DNA from: Chondrosia reniformis
Taxonomy: Eukaryota > Porifera > Demospongiae > Chondrillida > Chondrillidae
Assembly (NCBI GenBank): GCA_947172415.1
Contig: OX359194.1
Coordinates: 3,906,001-3,970,000, forward strand
DNA length: 64,000 bases
Direction of reading: 5' to 3'
Both the position numbers and the translations under genes were made by a program. The notes under the pieces were generated by a model, which had not been told where the DNA came from, did not search any database, and was given only the letters and a program-made list of their open reading frames with translations. Below are positions 46,769 to 59,223 of this stretch, in pieces. The stretch's first letter is position 1, and every line of letters begins with the position of its first letter.

Positions 46769-49700
46769 GTATGTAGATATATGTACTAGTTCTATATACT
46801 AGTTATAATTACTGGTGGTAGTTACTAGATGTATGTACTAATTGTATGTAGTAGTTGTATATACTAGTTCTATGTACTAGTTCTATGTACTAGTTGTAGG
46901 TTCCAGTTGTAGGTTCTAGTTGTATGTACTAGTTGTATGAACTAGTAACTAGTTTTATATCCTAGTTTTATTTACTAGTTGTTTGCAATTGTTGTATGTA
47001 CTAGCTGTATGTACTAGTTGTATGTACTAGTTGTATGTACTAGTAACTAACTGTATGTACTAATTCTATGTATTAGTTATCCATACTAGTTGTATGTACT
47101 AGATGTATGTTCTAATTGAATGTTCTTTTATGTACAAGTTTTATGTACTAGTTGTATGTACTAGTTGTATGAACTAGTTGTATGTACTAGTTGTATCTAT
47201 TAGTGGTAGTACTATTTGTTAGTATTAGTTGTATGTACTAAGTGTATGTACTAGTTGTACGAACTAATAGTATGTACTTTACTAGTTGTATACATTAGAC
47301 CTAGTTATATTTACTAGTTGAAGGTACTAATTGTATGTACTAGTTGTATGTACTAGTTGTATGTACTAGTTGTATGTACTAGTTGTATGTACTTGTTGCA
47401 TGTACTAGTTGTATGTTATTGTTGAAAGTACTATACCTGGTTATATTTACTAGTTGTGGTACTAGTTGTATATACTAGTTGTATGTACTAGTCATTAATT
47501 GAAGGTAATATTTGTAGCTACTGTTTGTATGTTCTAGTTATGTGTCCTAGTTATATATAATAATTCTATTTACTATTAGTTTGTACTAGTTCTCTGTACT
47601 AGTTGTAGGACTAGTTGTATTTACTAGTTGTATGTACTAATTTTTCGAACTAGTTCTATCTACTAGTTATAGTACTAATATAATTTACTAGTTCTATTAT
47701 CTAGTCGTATGTTCTTTTGTTAAGTACAAATTGTTTGTACCAGTTGTATGTACTAGTTGTATGAACTAATGCTGTTATGTTGTATTTACTAGTTGTAGGT
47801 ACAAGTTGTATCTACTAGTTGTATGTAGTAGTCTTTTGTAGAAATTGTATGTACTATTTGTTTGTACTAGTTGTATGTACCAATTGTGTGAACTAGTTGT
47901 AGGTACTAATTGTAGGTACTAATTTTATGTACTAGTTGGACATACTAGTTTTACGTATTAGTTCTATGTACTAGTTGTATGAACTAGTACTTTATAGTAA
48001 TATTTGCTAGTTCTAAGTACTACTTGTATGTACTAGTTTTATGTAGTACATTTATGTACTACTTGTATTTACTAGTTGTATGCACTATTTGTATGTACTA
48101 GTTGTGTCTATTATTTGTATGTACTACTTGTATTTACTAGTCGTATGTACTAGTTGTATGCATAAGTTCTATGCACTAGTTAAAGAACTGGTTATATGTA
48201 CTACTTGTATGTACTAGTATTATGTACTAATTGTGTGTACTAGTCCTACGTACTAGTTTTATGTAACAGTTGTATGTACAATTTGTATGTACTAGTTGTA
48301 TGTATTAGTTATAGTACTAGTATAATTTGCGAGGTGTACGAACCAGTCATATGTACTAGTTGTAAGCACTAATTGTTTGTACTAGTTGTATGTATTAGTT
48401 GGATGAACCAGTACTGTATAGTTATATTTACTAGTTGTAGGTAAAAGTTATTTGTACTAGTTGTATGTACCAGTTGTGTGTACTAGTTGTAGGTACTGGT
48501 TGTATGTACTAGTTGTACGTACTAGTTGGATGGACTAGTTATTTGTACTAGTTGTATGAACTAGTACTTTATAGTTATATTTGCTAGTTGTAAGTAATAG
48601 TTGTATGTACTAGTTGTATGTACTAGTTTTATATAGTAGTTTTATGTAAAAAATTGTATGGACTAGTTATAAACCACTGTTATGTACTGGTTATATGTAC
48701 TAGTTGTATGTCCTAATTATGATGTACTTGTACTATGTCCTAGTTCTATTTACTAGTTATAATACTAGTTGCATGTTTTAGTTGTGTGTACTAGTTTTAT
48801 TTACTCATTGTATGTACTAGTTTTATGGACTAGTTGTAAGTCCTAGTTGTATGTACTAGTTGAATATAATAGTTGTCTTTACTAATTGTATGTATTTGTT
48901 TTATGAACTAGTGGTATATACTAGTTATGTACTAGTTGTATTTACTAGTTGTGAGAACTAATTGTATGTACTGATTATGTACTAGTTGTAGGTACTAATT
49001 TAATGAACTAGATGTATGTACTAGTACTGGTAATATTTACTAGTTGTATGTACTAGTACAAGTTATATTTTCTAGTTGTAGGTACTAGTTGAATATACTA
49101 TTTATATATACTAGTTGTATGTACTAGTTACTAGTTGTATCTGCTCGTTGTAGTTCTAGTTTAATGTAAAAGTTGCACGTCCTAGATCTATGTACAAGTT
49201 GTATGTACTAATTGCATGTACTGGTTGAATCTACTAGTTGTAGTACTAGTCTTATGTAGGTGCTGTTTGTATGTACTAGTTGTATGTACTAGTTGTATGA
49301 ACTTTATTAGTTATATGTATTGGAGCTAGTTATATTTACTAGTTGAAGGTCCTAATTTAATGTAGTAGTTGTATGATGTAGTACTTTACAGTTATATTTG
49401 CTAGTTGTAAGTACTGGTTGTATGTACTAATTGTATGTAGTAGTTTTATGTACTCATTGTATGTACTATTTGTATGGACTGGTTGTAAGTCCTAGGTGTA
49501 TGTACGATTTATTTATACTTATTATATGTGTATGTCGTAGTTATAAGTAGTAGTTGTGTGTACTAGTTGTATGTACTAGATGTATGTACTAGTTGTATGT
49601 ACTAATTGTATGAACAAGTTGTATGTAATAGTTTTATGTACTAGTTGTATGTACTAGTTGTATGTACTAATTGTATATCCTTTACTAGTTGTATGTATTA

Positions 49701-52576
49701 TAACTTGTTATATTTACTAGTTGACGGTATTAATTGTATGTACTATTTGTATGTACTAATTGTATGTGCTAGAACTAGTTATATTTGCTAGTTGTCGGTA
49801 CTAGTTGTATATACTAGTTGAATATAATAGTTGTCTTTACTAATTGTATGTATTTGTTTTATGTACTAGTTTTATATACTAGTTATGTACTAGTTCTATT
49901 TACTAGTTGTGAGAACTAGTTGTATGTACTAATTATGTACTAGTTGTATGTACTAATATAATGAACTAGTTGTATGTACTAGTACTGGTAATATTAACTA
50001 GTTGTATGTACTAGTACAACTTATATTTACTAGTTGTAGGAACTAGTTGAATATACTAGTTAGATATACTAGTTGTATGTACTAGTTGCTAGTTGTATCT
50101 GCTCGTTGTAGTTCTAGTTTATTGTAAAAGTTGCATGTACTAGATGTATGTACAAGTTGTATGTACTAGTTGTGTGTACTAATTGTAGTTACTAGTTGTA
50201 TGAATTAGTACCTTATAGTTATATTTGCTAGTTGTAAGTACTGGTTGTAAGTACTAGTTGTATTTGGTAGTTTAAGGTACTAATTGTATGTACTAGTTGA
50301 ATGAACTCTATAGTTGTATGTACTAGTTGTATTTACTAGTTTTACATACTAGTTGTATGTTCTAGTTGTATGTACTAGTGGTATGGACTAGTTTTATGTG
50401 CTAGTTCGTATTTTTATGTACTAGTTGTAGGTACTAGTTGCAAATGCTAGTATTTCAAACTAGTTGTATGTACTAGTTTCTAGTTGTATGTGCCAGTTGA
50501 AGTACTAGTTGTACGTAATGTGTAGTTGTATGTACTAGTCATATACACTAGTTGAATTTACTAGCTGTATGTACTAGTTGTAGGTTGCAGTACTAGTTAT
50601 TGTAGGTACTAGGTAGGTACTATTTGTATGTACTAGTTGTTTGCACTACTTGTATGTAACAGTTGTATGTACTAGTCGTATGTACTAGCTATGTACTAGT
50701 TGTATGTACTTGTTATGTGCACTAGTTTTATGTACTCGTTCTATGTACCAATTCTATGTACTAGTTGTAGTACTGGTTGTATGTACTAGTTGTATGAACT
50801 AGGTGTATGTACTAGTTGTTTGTACTAGTTATATGTAATAGATGTATGGACTAGTCTTGTGTAATTCTTATATGTACTAGTTTTATGTACTAGTTGTATG
50901 TCCTAGTTGTAAGTACTACTTTATGAACTAGTTGTATGTACTACTTGTAAGAATTATTTATATATACTAATTGTATATACTAGTTGTATGTACTAGTTGT
51001 AGGTTCTAGTACTGGTAGTAGTAGTATGTCCTAGTTTTATGTACTAATTATATGTACTAGTTGTATGTACTATTTATATCTGCAAGTTTTATGTGTATGT
51101 TCTAGGTATATGTACTAGTTGAATGTACTAGTTATATGTACTAGTTGTATTTACTAGATGGTATGTACTAGTTGTAGATTTTAGTACTAGTTATAGTAGC
51201 TACTAGGTAGGGACTAGTTGTATGGACTACTTTTTGAACTAGTTATATATACTAGTTGTATATAATAATCGTTTGTACTCGTTGTACGTACTACTTGTAT
51301 GTACTAGTTGTATGTACTAGTGGTATGGCCTAATTGTATGTACTGGTACAAGGTATATTTACTAGTTGTACTTTCTAGTTGTATGTACTATTTGAATGTA
51401 GCAGTTGTATGTACAAATTGTATGTACTAGTTGTATGCACTAGTTGTATGTACTAGATATGTACAGTGGTATATACAAGTTGTATGTACTTAGTTATATG
51501 TACTGGTCATATGTACTAGTTGTGTGTACTAGTTGTATGTACTAGTTATAAGTACTAGTTGTATGTACTTGTTGTATGTACTAGTTACTAGTTGTATTTG
51601 CCAGTTGTATGTACTAGTTGTATGTTCTAGTTGTAGGTTCTAGTACCAGTTATACTAAGTACTAGGTAGGTACTATTTCTATGTACTAGTTGTGCGCACT
51701 AGCTGAAAGTACTACTTGTATTTACTAGTTGTATGTACTAGTTGTTTGTATTAGTTTTGTGTACTAGTTGCTTGTACCAGTTATATGTACTAATGTATGT
51801 GCTAGTTGTTTGTACTAGTTGTATGAACAAGTACTAGGTATATTTACTAGTTGTAGGTACTAATTGTATTTACTAGTTGTATGTACTATATAAATGTACC
51901 AGCTATATGTGTGTGTACTAGTTATATTTAGTATTTGTGCATACCATTTATATGTACTAGCTGTATGTACTAGTTGTATGTACCTGTAGTATGCATTAGG
52001 TGAAGGTTCTAGTACTAATTATACTGGATACTGTGTAGGTACTAGTTATATGTACTAGATATTAGTTGTTTGTACTAGTTGTATGTAATAGTTTTACGTA
52101 CTAATTGTATGTACTGGTTGTGTGTACTAATTGTGTGTACTACTTGTATGTACTATTTATATGAACTAGTTATATGTGTATGTAGTGATAATATGTACTA
52201 CTTTCTTTTACTATCTGTATGTACTAGTTGTAGTATGTACAAAATATGTACTAGTTGTATGTACGAAAAACTAGTAGTATGTACTAGTTTTATGTGCTAG
52301 TTGTGTGTACTAGTTGTATGTACTAGTTGTAGGTTCTAGTACTAGTTATACTAGGTTGTATGTACTAGTTGTGTGTAGTTGTATGTACTACTTGTGTGTA
52401 CTAGTTGTATATACTAGTGGTATGTTTTAATTGTATGTACTAATTGTACGTACTAGTTCTATGTACTATTTATATGTACAAGGTATATGTGTTTGTACTA
52501 TGTATATGCACTAGTTAAATGTACTAGTTATATGTACTAGTTGTATTTACTAGTTGTATGAAGTAGCTCTAGTTAT
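46769..52576 (+). repeat. 13-bp satellite array, block 12
   Basis: About 5.8 kb of satellite, more divergent than other blocks, with longer duplicated segments (for example 48880-49170 resembles 49805-50110). The ORF at 52079-52300 is satellite. No gene seen. Confidence 0.93.
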
Positions 52577-52587
52577 ATTTAATTGTT
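52577..52587. repeat. Target-site duplication ATTTAATTGTT, left copy
   Basis: 11-bp direct repeat at 52577-52587 and 54097-54107 bracketing the LINE. The length is normal for target-primed integration. Confidence 0.7.
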
Positions 52588-52678
52588 CGATCAATCTGCA
52601 CCATAGCTTATCTCCTATGCAGGAGGTCGCCGCTATATACATACAATAATTATTACTACAATTGAGTTTATACTATAG

Positions 52679-53231
52679 CTAGAAATTGTCTATCCATTTC
52701 TTTCTCCGTCTTCCTCTTGGCCTTTTCCCTACAATTTCCTCAGTGTACACCTTCTTCACTAGTCTGTCATCTTCCATCTTCTCCAACTTCTCCTTCCATG
52801 TTCTTTGTTTCCTTTTCACTTTCTCCATCACGTCCTCTTGCCTCACTGCCTCCCTCACATCTGCATTCCTTACTCTGTCAATCCTTGACACTCCTTTTAC
52901 TCTGAGAATAAGCCATTTCTGTTGTCCCTAGTCTGCTCTCGGACCTCTTCATCATTGTCCATGTTTCACTGCCATACAGCATGGTTGGTATCACCATTGC
53001 ATTATACACCCTCATCTTCGTAGCTTTCTTCAACTCCCTTCTTTTTAGCACCTCCTTCCTCATAGCTCCTATCATTCTGGCCGCTGCACCCACTCTGTGT
53101 TCAATTTCCTCTTCACATGTCCCATCTGCACTCAGGATAGCTCCTAAGTATTTCATGTTTTGCACTTGTTCTATCTCTTTCCCATCCACACACACTTTGC
53201 AGTCTTCTCCTTGCTTACTAACCATCATCAC
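52679..53231 (-). pseudogene. LINE RT C-terminal part (frameshifted)
   Basis: After the TAG at 53235-53237 the same frame continues with the RT thumb and connection region (NMKYLGAIL, VYNAMVIPTMLYGSETW). Near 52900 the frame shifts; the second frame (52891-52679) carries RIDRVRNADVREAV and the basic tail GKRPRGRRRKKWIDNF. Confidence 0.7.
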
Positions 53232-53243
53232 TTTAGTTTTGCC

Positions 53244-54089
53244 CTAATGTATCTTCATTCCCCAATTACTCATTGCCTTCTTTAACTCCCTCAAATTTGT
53301 CTCCATGTCCTCCTTCCTCTCTGTTAGTAGCATCACGTGATCCGCAAACATCACTATACATACTTCAGTAGTTGACATCCTCACACCTCCTACAAAGCTC
53401 TCTATTCCCTCTATTACTATCTTGTCCATAAACACATTAAATAGCCATGGTGACATGACAGAGCCCTGCCTCACTCCTTGTGTTATTGGAAACCAGTCCG
53501 ACAACTCATCCTTCACTCTGACACAAGCCTCACTCTTCTTGTACAATGATCTAATGGCCCTCAGTAGTCTTCCCTTCACACCATATTCCCCTAACACATT
53601 CCACAGCTTATCTCTACCCACCCAATCATAGGCCTTTTCCAAATCCACACATGCCACCACCATCTTCTTGTTCTTCTCTAACATCTTCTCACTCATTTGT
53701 CTTATGGTAAAGAGCTGGTCCGTGCAACTTCTACCCTTTCTAAAACCCCCCCAAGCTTCAAGTACCTTGCTTTCCGTCACATCTCTTGTCCTTTCATCCA
53801 GTATCCTAGCATAGACCTTACTTGGGATGCTGAGGAGGCTTATGCCCCGGTAGTTCTCACATTTCAACTAGCTTCCTTTCTTATGCACTGGCACAATTAC
53901 TGCTCGTTGCCAGTCTTCTGAAACTTGCCCATTTTCCTATGCCAGACACATTATCCTATGAAGCCACTTCACCACTACCGTCCTTCCAGCCTTCAACATT
54001 TCAGCACTAATCCCACATAAACTTGGTGACTTCCCATTTTTCAGCTTCGATATGGCTACTTCCACTTCCTCAGCTATAATAGGCACCCT
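53244..54089 (-). pseudogene. LINE reverse transcriptase, inactivated
   Basis: Fingers and palm of an APE-type LINE RT. The open stretch 53867-53244 (207 codons) has NYRGISLL, GGFRKGRSCTDQ, motif A (VDLEKAYD), motif B (QGVRQGSVMSPWLFN) and motif C. Motif C reads FADH: the second catalytic Asp codon GAC has become CAC (His). Upstream, in the same frame, two further stops (TAG at about 53870 and about 53942) interrupt recognisable LINE protein. Downstream an in-frame TAG follows MKIH. Non-functional. Confidence 0.78.
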
Positions 54090-54107
54090 CAATTTAATTT
54101 AATTGTT

Positions 54108-57013
54108 GTAGGTACTAATTGTATGTTGTAGTTGGAAGTAGTGGTTGTATGTACTAATTGTATGTACTGGGTGTATGTACCAGTTGTATGTACTACATAT
54201 GTACCAGTTGTATGTACTAGTTGTATGAACTAGTTATTTGGACTAGCTATGTACTAGATGTATGTACTAGATGTATGTACTAGTTTTATATATTCGTTCT
54301 ATGTACTAGTTCTATGTACTAGTTATATAATTAGTTCTTTGTACTAATTGTTTGTACTAGTTGTATGTACTAGTTGTACGTACTAGTAATTAGTTGTATG
54401 TACTAGTTGTATGTATTAGTTGTAGGTTCTTCCTCTAGTTTAACTAGGTAATAGGTGTAGTTACCAGTTGTATGTACAATTTCTATGTACTACTTGAATG
54501 TACTAGTTGTATGTACTAGTTATATTTGCAAATATAATGTTCTAGTTGTGTGCACTAGCTGTATGTTCCAGTTCAATGTATCAGTTGTATGTACTAGTTA
54601 TATGTACTAGTTGTAGTCCTAGTTGTATATACTAATAGTTATGGGCTTGTTGTATATTCAAGGTGTATGTACTAATTCTTTGTAATAGTTATGTACTAGT
54701 GGAATGTACTGGTTGTACATACTTGTTATACGTACTAGTTGTATGTATTGGTTGAATGTACAATTTATATGTACTAGTGGCATGTTCTAGTTGTATTTAC
54801 TAGTTGTATGTACTAGTTATATTTACTAGTTGTAGTTACTACTTGTTTGTACTAGTTATATGTACTAATTGTATATACTCGTAACTAGTTGTATGAACTA
54901 ATTGTATGTGCAAGTTATATGTACTAGTTGTATGTACTAGATGTATGAACTGGTTTTATGTGCGAATAATATGTACCAGTTCTATGTACTAATTGAAGGA
55001 ACTAGTTGTATGTACTAGTTGTATGTACTAGTTATATGGACTAATTATACGTACTAGTTTTATGTAATAGTTGTATGTCTAGTTGTATGTACTAGTTGTA
55101 TGTACTAGTTGTTTGTACTATATAGTAACTAGTTCTTTGTATAGGGACTAGTTGTATGTACTAGTTGTATGTCCTAGTTGAATGTACTAGTTGTATGTAC
55201 TAGTTGTATGTACTAGTTGTATGTACTAGTTGTATATACCCTTTGTATATACTAGTTGTATGAACTAGTTGCATGTATTAGGTGTATGTATTAGTTGAAT
55301 GTACTAGTAACTAGTTGCATTTACTAGTTGTATGTAGTAGTTGTATGTACTAGTTTCTAATTATGGTTACTAGTTTTATGTAATAGTTGTAGTTAATAGT
55401 TGTATGTACTAGTGTATGCACTAGTTGCATGTATTAGGTGTATGTATTAGTTGTATGTACTAGTAACTAGTTGTATTTACTAGTTGTATGTAGTAGTTGT
55501 GTGTACTAGTTGTATGTACTAGTTGTTTGTACTAGTTGTATGTACGAGTTGTATGTAACACTTTTGTGTACTAGTTTTATGTAGTACTTGTATTTACTAG
55601 TTGTATGTACTAGTTGTGTGTACTAGTTATATGAGGAAGTACTAGTTATGTTTACTAGTTTTAGAACTAGTTATAGGTACTAATTGTATGCAGTAGCTGT
55701 ATGTACTAGTTCTTTGTACCACATATGTTCCAGTTGTGTGAACTAGTTGTATGTACTAGTTATTGACACATTGTATGTATTAGTTGTATGTACTAGTTTT
55801 ATGTACTTGTCTATGTGTTTGTTCTATGTAGTTTTTGTTGTACTAGTTGTATGAACTAGTTGTAAGTATTAGTTTTATGTACTAGTTGTATGTAGCAGTT
55901 GTATGTACAAGTTGTATGAAATATTTAATGTCCCGGTTATATGTGTATGTAGTAGCTATATATAGTAATTGTGCGTATATACTAATTACATGTACTAGTG
56001 ATAAGTACCAGTTGTAGGCACTTGATGTAGGTTCTAATACTAGTTATACTAAGTACTAGGAAGGTACTAGTTATATATAAAAGTAACTAGTTGAATGTAC
56101 TAGTTGTGTGTATTAGTTGTGTGTACTAGTTGCAGATACTAGTTGTACATACAAGTTGTAGCTTCTACGACTAGTTATACTAAGTAGTAGATAGGTACTA
56201 TTTGTATGTACTAGTTGTTTGTACTAGTTACATGAACTAGTTGTATTTACTAACTGTATGTAGTAGTTGTATGTAGTAGTTGTATGTACTAGTTGTATAC
56301 ATGTACTAGATTTGTACCAGTTGTATGTACTTGTTGTATAACCTAGTTGTATTCATTATTTATATGTACTAATTTTATATGTCTGTACTAGTTTTATGCA
56401 CTAGTTGAAGTTACTAGCTGTATATACTACTAGTTGTATGTACTAGTTATATGTATATGCTAGATATGTACCAGTTGTATGTATTAGTGGTATTTACTAG
56501 CTGTATGCACTAGCTATGTACTAGTTGTATTCACTACTTGTATGAACTAGTTTTTAGTACTCATTCTATGTACTAGTTGTATGTACTAGTTGTAGTAATA
56601 GTTGTATGCACTAGTTGTATTGATTAGTTGTATGTACTAGTTGTATGTACTAGTTATATGTAAAATTTATATGTGTATGTACTAGTTATATATACCAGTT
56701 TATTTGCTAGCCGTATGTACTAGTTGTATGTACTAGTTGTATATAAGTATTAAATATGTACCAGTTGCATCTACTAGTTTTATGTACTAGTTGTAAGTAC
56801 TAGCTAGTTGTATGTACTAGTTTTATCTACTCGTTTTATGTACTAGTTCTAATTAATAGTTGTAGTACTAGTTGTATATACTAATTGTATGTACTAGTTA
56901 TATGTACTAGTTGTATGTAGTAATACTGGTTATATTTATAAGTTGTTGGTAGTAGTTGTATGTATTAATTCTAGTTATATTATTATTTGTAGGTACATAT
57001 TTTTATGTACTAG
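54108..57013 (+). repeat. 13-bp satellite array, block 13
   Basis: Degenerate satellite; nothing else seen. Confidence 0.93.
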
Positions 57014-57167
57014 TTGTATGAAAAGCAAAAGTATTCACTGGAAGATATTACGCCAAACCAGCCAAGGGACCGAAGTCTAATCTTGGCTGGGGGACCGAAG
57101 TCCTATTAAAAATGACAACCAGTGATCGCCTCCCAGTCATCCAAGATGGAAAAAAATTCATCAAAGA

Positions 57168-57212
57168 ACCACAGACAGCTGTTTCGCCCTCATTTGGGCT
57201 CATCAGTGTGGT
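57168..57212 (-). ncRNA. Hammerhead ribozyme, retrozyme B, minus copy
   Basis: On the minus strand: ACCACA, CTGATGA, stem II GCCC/GGGC with loop AAATGA, GAAA, ACAGCTG, cleavage triplet GTC, TGTGGT. Complete core; 45 nt. Confidence 0.88.
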
Positions 57213-57620
57213 ACACTTCAATGATGGTGAGTTGGATGACCGTCTTCACTTATTAATCAGCCACAAGTGAAACACTTGTGGTTTCATAATAAGCAAAGAT
57301 GGAGGGCTGCAGTCTAAGCGAGACCGAGCGTTCACAATGAAAAAAGCGAGTTAATTGCACTGAGCTGTGCAAAGGCTAGGATGATAAGCAAAAGTATTCA
57401 TTCATTGCTAGTTGGCTGGGGGACCGAAGTCCTATTAAAAATGGCAACCAGTGATCGCCTTTGCACAGCTCAGTGCAATTAACTCGCTTTTTTCATTGTG
57501 AGCCCTCGGTCTCGCTTAGACTGCAGCCCTCCATCTTTGCTTATTATGAAACCACAAGTGTTTCACTTGTGGCTGATTAATAAGTGAAGACGGTCATCCA
57601 ACTCACCATCATTGAAGTGT

Positions 57621-57665
57621 ACCACACTGATGAGCCCAAATGAGGGCGAAACAGCTGTCTGTGGT
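57621..57665 (+). ncRNA. Hammerhead ribozyme, retrozyme B, plus copy
   Basis: Same 45-nt motif as 57168-57212 in plus orientation, core intact. Compared with family A, stem I and stem II differ at several paired positions but stay complementary. Confidence 0.88.
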
Positions 57666-57859
57666 TCTTTGATGAATTTTTTTCCATCTTGGATGTCTGG
57701 GAGGCGATCACTGGTTGTCATTTTTAATAGGACTTCAGTCCCCCAGCCAAGATTAGACTTCGGTCCCTTGGCTGGTTTGGCGTAATATCTTCCAGTGAAT
57801 ACTTTTGCTTATCATCCTAGCCTTTGCACAGCTCAGTGCAATTAACTCCCTTTTTTCAT

Positions 57860-58554
57860 ACTAGTTGTATGTATGAATTCTAAATGCTAGTTGTAGAATT
57901 AGTTGTATGTCCTAGTTTTATGTACTAGTTGTATGTACTAGTACTGGTTATATTTGTTAGTTGTAGGTACTAGTTTTGTACACTAGTTGTAAGGACTAGT
58001 TGTCTGTACTGGTTTTATGTACTAGTTATGTACTAGTAACTAGTTGTATATACTAGTTGCAGATATTAGTTGTATGTCCTAATTTTATGTACTAGTTGTA
58101 TGTACTAGTACTGGTTATATTTGTTAGTTGTAGGTACTAGTTTTGAACACTAGTTGTAAGGACTAGTTGTCTGTACTGGTTTTATGTACTAGTTATGTAC
58201 TAGTAACTAGTTGTATATACTAGTTGCAGGTACTAGTTGCATATCTATACTAGATATATACCAATTGTATGAACTTGTTGTATGTACTAGTTTAATGTAC
58301 TAGCTTTGTACTAGTTGTATGTACTATTTGTATATACTGGTTTTTTACTCATTCTAAGTTCAATTTCTATGTACTAGTTTTAGAACTAGTTGTATGTACT
58401 AGTTGTAGGTACTAGTTGTATTTACTGGTGGTATGTACTAGTTATATGTACTAGTTATATGTGCATGTTCTAGTTATATGTAGTAGTTGTGTGTACTAGT
58501 TATATGTAATAGTTGTATGTACTTGTTTTAAGTACTAGTTGTATGTACTAGTTG
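57860..58554 (+). repeat. 13-bp satellite array, block 14
   Basis: Satellite containing a ~180-bp direct repeat (about 57895-58055 and 58075-58235). Confidence 0.9.
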
Positions 58555-59223
58555 TACAGTGAAGCTTAGCTATATATGCATGAATCCTACAACACCCTTG
58601 CTAATAGGATTCATGCATATAGCTAATGCTTCACTTTGTAACATCCCTTCCTTGTTTCTGTGCTTTTTGTACCATCCCTACATCTTCTCTATTTTTATAG
58701 AATTTTTTTGTTCTCTAGTTTCTGTCCTTTTTATGGAGCTTCAGCTAGGAATTTGATTGTTTATAACCCCATTTTAGTTTCACAATCTTCGACTGAATAT
58801 GACGCATTACAAAGACAGATTTATTGAGGCCTTGGCTGTGAGGCCATGAAATCTGTCATTTTCAATTATAGCATTATCGCTCTCGCTTCTACAAAAGAAT
58901 GCAGCTTGGAAAATTTCCAATAGTTTCGTTTAACAATTAGTCCAAAAGCTTATATAGTTTTTAAGTTATTGCTAAGAAAAGAAGAATAAGAAAAATATGA
59001 AGAAGACGAAAATGGGAATTTTTAAAGTTTATTATTTTGCCAGCGGGACATATTCGCTTGCCTATAAGGTCTATTTAGAGTATGTATATTGTATATTCAG
59101 CTATGCATAGCCTTATTTTGTTGATTTTCGGCTTATTACAAGATTTTTCTCCTACGCCGATGTATGGGGGAAACGACAAAAACACGTCAACCCTACATAA
59201 GGAGTACTACCGTTCTCCTTAAG
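58555..59223 (+). mobile_element. Foldback/hairpin non-autonomous element, copy D
   Basis: Same orientation as copy C but truncated at the left, so that only the tip of the giant inverted repeat remains (58556-58635). The body matches copies A-C. The right-end hairpin is at 59199-59220 (AAGGAGTAC, TACC, GTTCTCCTT), with one mismatch, and is followed by AAG instead of GA. A 65-codon ORF (58559-58756) covers the hairpin and is not a gene. Confidence 0.68.

Larger units (their letters stand above)
52588..54096 (-). mobile_element. 5'-truncated APE-type LINE (RTE-like), antisense
   Basis: 1.5 kb in antisense with an 11-bp target duplication. The coding part starts inside the region before RT (an EVEVAISKLKNGKSP-type motif), covers the RT and ends with a basic C-terminus (GKRPRGRRRKKW) and ~90 bp of 3' UTR, with no poly-A. 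Style of RT (NYRGISLLSIPSKV, GGFRKGRSCTDQ) resembles RTE/BovB-related LINEs; the clade is not certain. Multiple stops and a frameshift make it a dead copy. Confidence 0.75.
57014..57859. mobile_element. Hammerhead retrozyme, 363-bp unit, inverted pair
   Basis: A minus-strand copy (57014 to about 57400) and a plus-strand copy (about 57401-57859) face each other. In the plus copy CTTTGCACAGCTCAGTGCAA begins at 57459 and again at 57822, so the unit is 363 bp. Each copy carries one type I hammerhead and a CACAAGTG...CACTTGTG hairpin, and neither has an ORF. Distinct in sequence from the 354-bp family at 15657-16868, but with the same architecture, including the tandem-plus-inverted layout. Confidence 0.8.
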
